From assembly GCA_902812465.1 (NCBI GenBank), contig CADDZE010000029.1, positions 1-48,505 on the forward strand: a stretch of 48,505 nt of DNA. Reading direction: 5' to 3'. The notes beneath the pieces were generated by a model, which saw only the letters and a program-made list of their open reading frames with translations, made no database searches and had not been told where the DNA came from. Within the stretch, counting starts at the first letter, position 1, and the number at the start of each line of letters is the position of its first letter. The stretch comes from Acidobacteriota bacterium (GTDB lineage: Bacteria > Acidobacteriota > Terriglobia > UBA7540). Shown in pieces: positions 42,593 through 48,505 of the stretch. The translations under genes were made by a program, and so were the position numbers.

Positions 42593-44296
42593 ATGATCCT
42601 CCGAACCCTGCTCACCCTGTCAGCCCTCGCCGCCGGCACCGTCGCCTTCCTCGGGCACGCGCCGCTGGTAAACCCCTCCGTCTTCCCCGTTCACTTTGTG
42701 GATATCACCGCCAAATCGGGCATTCACTTTATTCATAATACTGGCGCGTTTGGCCGCAAGTATCTGCCGGAGACCATGGGCGCCGGCTGCGCCTTCCTCG
42801 ACTACGACAACGACGGCCGCCCGGACATTCTCTTGATCAATGGCAAGGACTTTCCCGGCCACGTCCGCAAGCACACGACGCTGAAGCTCTACCACAACCA
42901 CGGGAACGGAACGTTTACCGACGTCACCGCCCGGTCCGGCCTGGGAATTGAAATGTATGGCATGGGCGTGGCCGTCGGTGACTATGACAACGACGGCTGG
43001 GATGATGTCTATGTAACCGGCCTGGGCGAGGCGCATCTCTTTCACAATGAGCACAACGGCACCTTTCGCGACGTCACAACGGCGGCCGGCGTGAATAACA
43101 CCGGCTTTGGCGCCAGCGCCGCCTGGTTCGACTATGACAAGGATGGCAAGCTGGACCTGTTCGTCACCAACTATGCTCGTTGGTCCGAGAAGACCGACGT
43201 GCGCTGCTCCCTCGACGGCCATTCCAAGTCTTACTGCACGCCCGAGGTCTATCCCGGGGACACCTGCCGGCTCTTTCACAACCTCGGCAACGGCCGCTTC
43301 GAAGATGTCACCCGCCGCGCGGGCCTCTACGACACCACCAGCAAGTCCCTGGGTGTGGCGATCCTCGACTATGACCAGGACGGCTGGCCGGACATCGCCG
43401 TCGCCAATGACACCCAGCCCAACAAGCTCTATCACAACAACCACAATGGCACGTTTACCGAGCAGGGCGTGCAGGCGGGCATCGCCTTTAGCGAGGACGG
43501 CGTGGCTCGCGGCGCCATGGGCATCGATGCCCGTGACTTTGACCGCTCCGGTTTCCCCAGCCTCGCCATCGGCAACTTCTCCAACCAGATGCTGGGGCTT
43601 TACCACAACGAGCGAAACCGGTTCTTCATCGATATTGCTCCCTCTTCCACCGTAGGGCGCGCCAGCCTGCTCTCCCTCTCTTTCGGATTGTTCTTTTTCG
43701 ATTGCGACCTCGATGGCCTCCCCGACCTCTTTGTCGCCAACGGCCACATTGAGCCGGACATCGGCCGCATCCAACCCCAGGTGCGTTACGCCGAAACGCC
43801 CCTGTTATTCCACAACCAGGGGCAGGGCAAGTTTGAGGACGTCAGCCGTGCCGCCGGCTTCACCCAGCCGCTGGTGGCGCGCGGCGCCGCCTACGCCGAC
43901 TTCGACAATGACGGCGCCCCCGACATCCTGCTGACCACCAATGGCGGTCCCGCCTACCTCTTCCGCAACCTTGGCGGAGCGGCCCACAACGCTATCCGCA
44001 TCCGCACCGTGGGCACGCGGTCGAATCGCGATGGCCTCGGCGCCGTGGTGCGCGTCCGCGCCGAGGGAGCACCCGAGGGTCCGCTCGATGTGCAGACCGT
44101 GCACTCCGGCTCGAGCTATTGCTCGGAAAGCGAGCACACGCTGACCTTCGGCCTCGGTCAGGCCCAGCGCACCGCCCGCGTGGAAATTGACTGGCCCAGC
44201 GGCCAGCACGACACACTGCGGGATCTGAAGGCCAACGCTACATACACCATCCAGGAAGGTGGTAAGATTCTGGCTTCGCGACCCTTCCGGCGCTAG
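42593..44296 (+). CDS. CRTAC1 family protein with FG-GAP repeats and ASPIC/UnbV domain (copy 2)
   Basis: Exported Ca-binding propeller protein, 567 aa, function unknown. A short hydrophobic N-terminus (ILRTLLTLSALAAGTVAFLG) serves as signal or anchor. Blades: DYDNDGRPDILL, DYDNDGWDDVYV, DYDKDGKLDLFV, DYDQDGWPDIAV, DFDRSGFPSLAI (Ca ligands partly lost), DCDLDGLPDLFV and DFDNDGAPDILL. The ASPIC/UnbV end has IRTVGTRSNRDGLGAVVRV, HTLTFGLGQAQR and VEIDWPSGQ. No ribosome site is obvious. It shares fold and domain order with the protein at 26206 but uses a different export signal. It lies between the five-heme cytochrome and the Tat TIM barrel, all on one strand. Confidence 0.85.
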   Translation: MILRTLLTLSALAAGTVAFLGHAPLVNPSVFPVHFVDITAKSGIHFIHNTGAFGRKYLPETMGAGCAFLDYDNDGRPDILLINGKDFPGHVRKHTTLKLYHNHGNGTFTDVTARSGLGIEMYGMGVAVGDYDNDGWDDVYVTGLGEAHLFHNEHNGTFRDVTTAAGVNNTGFGASAAWFDYDKDGKLDLFVTNYARWSEKTDVRCSLDGHSKSYCTPEVYPGDTCRLFHNLGNGRFEDVTRRAGLYDTTSKSLGVAILDYDQDGWPDIAVANDTQPNKLYHNNHNGTFTEQGVQAGIAFSEDGVARGAMGIDARDFDRSGFPSLAIGNFSNQMLGLYHNERNRFFIDIAPSSTVGRASLLSLSFGLFFFDCDLDGLPDLFVANGHIEPDIGRIQPQVRYAETPLLFHNQGQGKFEDVSRAAGFTQPLVARGAAYADFDNDGAPDILLTTNGGPAYLFRNLGGAAHNAIRIRTVGTRSNRDGLGAVVRVRAEGAPEGPLDVQTVHSGSSYCSESEHTLTFGLGQAQRTARVEIDWPSGQHDTLRDLKANATYTIQEGGKILASRPFRR

Positions 44297-44339
44297 CACA
44301 GCGCGCGGAAACCGCGACACTTCATCCTGAGGCCCGCTT

Positions 44340-45230
44340 ATGCCTGATCCGGTTTCCCGCCGCGGCTTTCTGCGATCGGCCGCCGCCATGACGCTCGGCA
44401 CCGTTGTGCCCGCCACCGCGCCAGCCCAGGAGGCGGGCGCCGTCCTCCCCATCCGCAAGGGCGTTCTTCTCGACATGCTGCCCCAGAACCTCACCTACCG
44501 GGAGCGCTTCAAGCTGGCGCGCGACGTAGGGTTTGAAGCCATTCAAGCTCCAACCACCCCCGATCCGCACCAAGCGGAAGCCATCCAGCGGGCGGCCAGC
44601 GAGGCCGGCATCACCATCGACTCGGTGATGAACATGGCGCACTGGGAGTATCCCCTTTCCAGTCCCGACCCCGCCGTGGTGGAGAAGAGCATCGAAGGCA
44701 TGAAGACCTCCCTTCACAATGCGAAGCTCTGGGGGGCGAAGGCGGTGCTGCTAGTGCCGGCCGTCGTCAATGAGCAGACCGGCTATCGCGCGGCCTGGAC
44801 TCGCTCCCAGCAGCAGATTCGCCGCCTTCTCCCTCTGGCCGAGGAACTGCAAGTGATCATCGCCATCGAGGAAGTGTGGAACAAGTTCCTGCTGAGCCCG
44901 CTCGAATTCGCCACCTATGTGGATGAATTTAACAGTCCATGGCTGAAAGCCTGGTTCGACATCGGCAACGTGGTTCTCTACGGTTATCCCCAGGACTGGA
45001 TTCGCACCCTCGGCCAGCGCATCGTGGAGCTGCACGTGAAGGATTTCCGGCGCCAGGGCTACGCCTGGGTGAACCTGGGTGAAGGTGACGTGAACTGGCC
45101 GGAAGTGCGCCGGGCGCTGCGCGAGATTGGCTATCAGGGCACCGCCACCGTCGAACTGGAAGGGGGCGGTGAGGCGTACCTGCGCGACGTCAGCCGCCGC
45201 GTGGACCGGCTGCTGCTGGGCAAGGCGTAG
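44340..45230 (+). CDS. Tat-exported hydroxypyruvate-isomerase-like TIM barrel
   Basis: Sugar isomerase/epimerase superfamily, 296 aa; closest in appearance to hydroxypyruvate isomerases, but the reaction is unproven. A strong Tat signal (SRRGFLRSAAAMTLGTVVPA) is followed by NLTYRERFKLARDVGFEAIQ, VMNMAHWEYPLSSPD, IIAIEEVWNKFLLSP, AWFDIGNVV, IVELHVKDFR and GTATVELEGGGEAYL. The Glu, Asp, His and Glu of the metal site are all present. It lies 43 bp after the CRTAC1 gene and ends 5 bp from the convergent kinase. Periplasmic location puts it with the cytochrome and CRTAC1 proteins. Confidence 0.8.
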   Translation: MPDPVSRRGFLRSAAAMTLGTVVPATAPAQEAGAVLPIRKGVLLDMLPQNLTYRERFKLARDVGFEAIQAPTTPDPHQAEAIQRAASEAGITIDSVMNMAHWEYPLSSPDPAVVEKSIEGMKTSLHNAKLWGAKAVLLVPAVVNEQTGYRAAWTRSQQQIRRLLPLAEELQVIIAIEEVWNKFLLSPLEFATYVDEFNSPWLKAWFDIGNVVLYGYPQDWIRTLGQRIVELHVKDFRRQGYAWVNLGEGDVNWPEVRRALREIGYQGTATVELEGGGEAYLRDVSRRVDRLLLGKA

Positions 45231-45235
45231 CCCCT

Positions 45236-47128
45236 CTAGTTGTGGGGAGGAAGGGTCGGTTGGTTGGCGGTCATCGTCACCGCAGCGTCTGGCCGCACTT
45301 CGAAGGTTCTGGTCATCTTGCCCCAGCCTTGCCAGTTCACCGAGTAGGTGTGCTTGCCGACGGATAGCTGGATATCGCGAAGCGGGCTCTTGCCGCGCGG
45401 CTGGTCGTCAATCATCACCTCGACCCCCGGCGGATTGGTCTCAATGGTCACATAACCGAAGGGCGCTTTCAGCGACGCGGCCAGTGACGCCTTCTGGTCG
45501 CTGCCAATCGTCGCCCGCGACACCCAATCCTGATAGCCCGGCTTGGAAACCGTCACTACGTATTCGCCGGGCGGCAGGGCGGGGAAGGTGTGCGGGGCTG
45601 TCCAGCCTGGCTCGGTGCGCCCGTTCAGGAAGACCTGAGCGCCCCGGACGTTGGCGCTGACTTCCAGCGTGCCCGGGGTGGCGTCGGCCGGCGGACTGGC
45701 CACCGGTGGCTTCACGCTACGCGTAGCCTCCCCCTGGGGATTCACCCAGCGCGCTCCCGCCTTGCGGCCGCCGCTCGCGCTCGGGGTTGACAACGACGCT
45801 GGCTCGGCCCGAGGCTTCGCGCCACGGTTACTCCCCTCCGCTCCCGCCGACGGCTGCGTGACGGACTGTGAGCCAGAAGCCGGCGCCGGCGGCAGGGAAG
45901 CCGCTATCCCTCCACTCGAGGGCGGCGCGGCAGCGGGACGGGCGGCCGGCGGCGAGGGAGGACGATGCCAGTAGTAATAGGCGCCGCCTCCGCCAGCTAC
46001 GCCCACCCCGAGCAGCGCCAGCAGACCCACCAACCAGGCTGGCCGTCGCGCCTCCGGCGCCGCCGGCAGCACGCGGACAACCTCCTCGCCTTGCTGGGGT
46101 GGCGGCAGGAGGACGCCCGTCGTCCCAGCGCCTGGCTCGGGCGCCAGCGACAGAATGCGGGTCGCATCGTCCGGTTGCAGGGGTGCGGATTGAACCGCCG
46201 TCTCCAGCGGCACGCGCTCGAGGTCGATGGCCTGGGTGGGTAGATCCCCCAGCTCGGGCTCTGCCTTAAGCTGGCTCGGTACGCGCATCGCCGACGCCGC
46301 TTCCCCGAGGTTCTGGTAATTGCGAAGGTCGGCGGCCAGCTCGCGGCAGGTCTGGTAACGCTGATTGCGGTCCTTGGCCAGCGCCTTGCCCGTCACGTAG
46401 CAGAGACCAGGATGGATGGCAGGATTAATCTCCCGCGGCGAAACCGGGTCCTCACTGATGATCTTGTAAATGACGGTGGTGATGTTCTTCCCATCGAACG
46501 GGCGCTGCCCGGTCAGCACTTCGTAGAGGATCACACCCAGCGAGAAGATATCGGAACGGCCGTCCAGCTCTTCGCCCTTCACCTGCTCGGGCGACATGTA
46601 GCTGGGTGAGCCCAGCGCATGGCCGCTCTGCGTCATCCCGGCGGTCAGAATCTTGGCCACTCCGAAGTCCGTCACCTTGGCCACGCCATTGGCCAGCACC
46701 ATGATGTTGGCCGGCTTGACGTCGCGGTGGACGATGCCGTGGGAGTGCGCATGATCGAGCGCGCTGCACACCTGCTCGAAGAGAGCGATGATGCGGTCGG
46801 CGCTCGGCATCCGCTGCTGCTGCAACAGCTGCTGCAAGGAAACGCCTTCCAGGTACTCCATGGTGAGGTAAAGCACGCCCTGATCATCACCGAAATCGTA
46901 AACAGTCACGATGTTGGGGTGTGCCAGGATTCCCGCGGCCTGCGCCTCACGCTGGAAGCGCTGCCGATACTCCGTGTAATCCTCCGGCGAGAGACCTTCG
47001 GGCAGCATCGTCTTCACCGCCACCGTCCGCCCGATCACGGGGTCAAAGGCTTTGTAGACTACCCCCATGTTGCCTCGTCCCAGCTCGGCAACGATCTGGT
47101 AGCGTCCGGCCTTCACTAGTGACGGCAT
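45236..47128 (-). CDS. PknB-type Ser/Thr protein kinase with PEGA repeats
   Basis: Membrane-spanning eukaryotic-like kinase, 630 aa. The ATG follows GGGGAGA. The kinase domain (about 10-270) has GRGNMG (P-loop), Lys39 (VAVK), HRDVKPANIM (Asp136), DFGVAK (154-159) and SPSYMSPEQ, so it should be active. A Pro-rich juxtamembrane stretch precedes one membrane helix (WLVGLLALLGVGVAGGGGAY, about 365-384). A low-complexity linker follows, then two PEGA repeats (VFLNGRTEPGWTAPHTF..PPGEYVVTVSKPGYQDW and VEVMIDDQPRGKSPL..VGKHTYSVNWQGW). PEGA domains usually bind surface structures. The divergent gene 290 bp away also ends in a PEGA domain. Confidence 0.9.
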   Translation of the reverse strand: MPSLVKAGRYQIVAELGRGNMGVVYKAFDPVIGRTVAVKTMLPEGLSPEDYTEYRQRFQREAQAAGILAHPNIVTVYDFGDDQGVLYLTMEYLEGVSLQQLLQQQRMPSADRIIALFEQVCSALDHAHSHGIVHRDVKPANIMVLANGVAKVTDFGVAKILTAGMTQSGHALGSPSYMSPEQVKGEELDGRSDIFSLGVILYEVLTGQRPFDGKNITTVIYKIISEDPVSPREINPAIHPGLCYVTGKALAKDRNQRYQTCRELAADLRNYQNLGEAASAMRVPSQLKAEPELGDLPTQAIDLERVPLETAVQSAPLQPDDATRILSLAPEPGAGTTGVLLPPPQQGEEVVRVLPAAPEARRPAWLVGLLALLGVGVAGGGGAYYYWHRPPSPPAARPAAAPPSSGGIAASLPPAPASGSQSVTQPSAGAEGSNRGAKPRAEPASLSTPSASGGRKAGARWVNPQGEATRSVKPPVASPPADATPGTLEVSANVRGAQVFLNGRTEPGWTAPHTFPALPPGEYVVTVSKPGYQDWVSRATIGSDQKASLAASLKAPFGYVTIETNPPGVEVMIDDQPRGKSPLRDIQLSVGKHTYSVNWQGWGKMTRTFEVRPDAAVTMTANQPTLPPHN

Positions 47129-47152
47129 GCGTCTCCCCGGCAGGTACGTCCC

Positions 47153-47158
47153 ATTATA
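47153..47158 (-). promoter_or_regulatory. -10 box upstream of the Ser/Thr kinase
   Basis: A perfect TATAAT on the minus strand at 47158-47153, with no good -35 at the usual distance. Transcription would start about 18-20 bases before the kinase ATG, leaving just enough leader for its GGGGAG ribosome site. Confidence 0.45.
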
Positions 47159-47350
47159 ACTCTGGAAAAGGTTTATCCTGACGCGCTAACAGGCACGGCC
47201 AGGCTTTGGCCCGTTCCGGCTCTCAGCGAACCGGTGCGGATTCGCCTAGTCCGGCCGCCGCGAGCTTCGATTTCTCACACCAGGCCACCGCTCAAGCGCG
47301 GGAACTTGCCCCATCCCCGCTGGTCACCGGTTATTCCTACAAGCTCCAAC

Positions 47351-47380
47351 TTGATCTGGCGAGCCGGACGCCTGTAGACT
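47351..47380 (+). promoter_or_regulatory. Candidate promoter of the secreted PEGA protein
   Basis: TTGATC (47351-47356), an 18-base spacer and TAGACT (47375-47380), each four of six. The predicted start is about 30 bases before the signal-peptide ATG at 47419, which has AGGGGG upstream. This supports translation starting in the signal-peptide frame. Confidence 0.4.
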
Positions 47381-47418
47381 AGGGCTCAATGTCGCGCAAT
47401 GGCAGGGGGATTCAAGCC

Positions 47419-48275
47419 ATGAAGAGATTCGCTACAACGTTGGCCGCCGCCCTCTTAACTCTATCTCAGTTGGCCAGCGGATCTTGCCTCTGGGCAAACC
47501 CATGGCAGCCGCAAGCTTCCGCTTCCCACGCTTTGTACTCGAAGATGGTACACCCGTGAAGTTACGCATCGCGCAAACGGTGTCATCCGACAGCGCGCAC
47601 GTGGGCGATCGTGTCGAGTTTGAAGTGCTCGAGGAGGTTCGGGTTGGCAATCTGGTGGTGATTCCCAAGGGTGGAATCGCCTGGGGCACAGTGACGGAAG
47701 CCCAGCCCAAACGCCGTATGGGAAGAGCAGGAAAGCTCGAGATCGTTATGGACTCCGTTCGGCTGGCCGACGGCGAAAAGGCCGCTCTGCGCGCCACAAA
47801 ACAAGCCCAGGGGAGGAGCCACACCGCGGCCATGACCGCGGGCATCGTGGCCACTGGCTTGATCGTATGGCCGGCGGCTCCCTTCTTTCTGTTCATGCAC
47901 GGCAAAGACGTCACCATCCCCAAGGGCACGGAAGTGCCCACCTTTGTCAACGGCGATTTCCCCATTGATCCGGCCAAGTTTCAGCAAGCGGCCGCCCCTG
48001 AACCACCGGCACCCGCATCCGCCGCAACTCCAGCACCGCCCGCCCCAGGCCAAAGCGCCCAGGTGGGGGTCACTTCGATTCCCAGCGGGGCCGATATTCT
48101 GGTTGATGGCAACTTCGTGAGTAACACTCCTTCCACAATCGAGCTCTCGGCGGGCGAGCATACCGTCATCATCCGCAAGGAAGGCTACCGGGATTGGTCG
48201 AGAAAGATCACGGTGAGCGGCGGAGACTTGAATTTGACGGCTGAATTGAAGCCCGCCGCCAAACCGCAAAATTGA
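47419..48275 (+). CDS. Secreted PEGA-domain protein with an apparent frameshift after the signal peptide
   Basis: Envelope protein of unknown function. ATG 47419 opens a clear signal peptide (MKRFATTLAAALLTLSQLAS), but that frame ends at a TGA near 47558. The body is in a different frame, open from upstream to 48275, with only a TTG at 47484 as possible start: FVLEDGTPVKLRIAQTVSSD, HVGDRVEFEVLEEV, LVVIPKGGIAWGTVTEAQPK, a hydrophobic hairpin (MTAGIVATGLIVWPAAPFFL), GKDVTIPKGTEVPTFVNGD, a Pro/Ala linker and a C-terminal PEGA repeat (VTSIPSGADILVDGNFVSNT..HTVIIRKEGYRDWSRKI). Joining them needs one frameshift between about 47445 and 47530: a base error, recent mutation or programmed shift. Confidence 0.65.
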
Positions 48276-48289
48276 CCCCAACCCCTGAC

Positions 48290-48324
48290 AGCGGGCGGAG
48301 CTCCGCGGACTCTCTCCGCTCGCT
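48290..48324 (+). terminator. Strong hairpin after the PEGA gene, possible terminator
   Basis: AGCGGGCGGAG (48290-48300) pairs with CTCCGCTCGCT (48314-48324) with one G-U pair and a 13-base loop, 15 bases after the stop codon. No U-run follows, so it is at best a non-canonical terminator or an mRNA 3'-end stabiliser. The rest of the window to 48505 shows no gene I trust. Confidence 0.35.
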
Positions 48325-48505
48325 GCGCCCAAACTGCCGCCGGCCACCTGGTTCGTTTTCTCCGCACCTTGGAAGCCTGCGGAGCACAAGAGGCGCCAGA
48401 AGAAGCGCCGAGTGGTGGGGAGGCGCGCCGCCTGGCGTGGGCTGCGGAACAGCCGGCAGAGGCGCGCGGTGGGGAGGCGGGTTGGGAAACGGCGGGCACT
48501 TGTCA

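Noticed and set aside
1-48505. The window is almost exactly the length of phage lambda DNA
   Set aside because: No head, tail, integrase, repressor or lysis genes are present; the content is ordinary chromosomal metabolism.

Overview
The window is a 48.5 kb piece of a GC-rich bacterial chromosome, most likely from an Acidobacteriota member. The lineage call is an inference from gene content: a carboxypeptidase-regulatory-domain TonB-type receptor, two CRTAC1 (ASPIC/UnbV) proteins, tandem secreted TrbI/VirB10-like glycine-zipper proteins, DUF4097 proteins, a PEGA-domain Ser/Thr kinase and many Tat-exported TIM-barrel enzymes. I cannot assign a class or species. I saw no rRNA, complete tRNA, IS element, phage gene or CRISPR array.

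Layout. 1-3291: 5' part of holA (minus, cut by the left edge), then a divergent pair, a Tat-exported gluconate-2-dehydrogenase subunit-3-like protein (minus) and a GMC flavoprotein dehydrogenase with a CX5CX3C cluster motif (plus). 3292-7001: long leader and a TonB-dependent receptor-like outer-membrane protein. 7113-11570: a branched-chain amino acid operon (ilvB, a divergent ACT small subunit, ilvC, then proC) with a sigma70-type promoter and a 16-bp palindromic operator. 11601-14524: an intact DUF4097 gene, a decayed DUF4097 copy, and two tandem secreted glycine-zipper proteins. 14955-16772: an orphan NarX/LiaS-type sensor kinase. 17780-25943: sugar genes (two fucose/arabinose-isomerase-fold proteins, a Tat-exported TIM-barrel epimerase, an aldose 1-epimerase) and a GcvT-like aminomethyltransferase.

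26206-32336: a CRTAC1 protein converging on a TPR protein, then a fuconolactonase-like amidohydrolase, an unrecognised 292-aa protein and rodZ. 32533-34727: an IlvD/Edd-family dehydratase whose motifs match sugar-acid (arabinonate-type) dehydratases rather than true IlvD, translationally coupled to a thioredoxin-type arsenate reductase. 34768-37988: two tandem PYROXD2/CrtI-like FAD oxidoreductases. 38447-39442: a ROK sugar kinase lacking the family's zinc motif. 39562-45230: a membrane-anchored five-heme cytochrome c with TPR tail, a second CRTAC1 protein and a Tat-exported hydroxypyruvate-isomerase-like TIM barrel. 45236-48275: a PEGA-tailed Ser/Thr kinase divergent from a secreted PEGA protein whose signal peptide is out of frame with its body.

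How it fits together. The clear pathway is branched-chain amino acid synthesis, although no true ilvD is present here. The mutarotase, isomerase-fold proteins, lactonase, sugar-acid dehydratase, ROK kinase and GMC dehydrogenase suggest catabolism of a deoxy sugar or pentose, but they are spread over several transcription units, so a single pathway is only a hypothesis. The most interesting uncharacterised module is the five-heme cytochrome-TPR / CRTAC1 / Tat TIM-barrel cluster, partly echoed by the CRTAC1-TPR pair at 26-29.5 kb.
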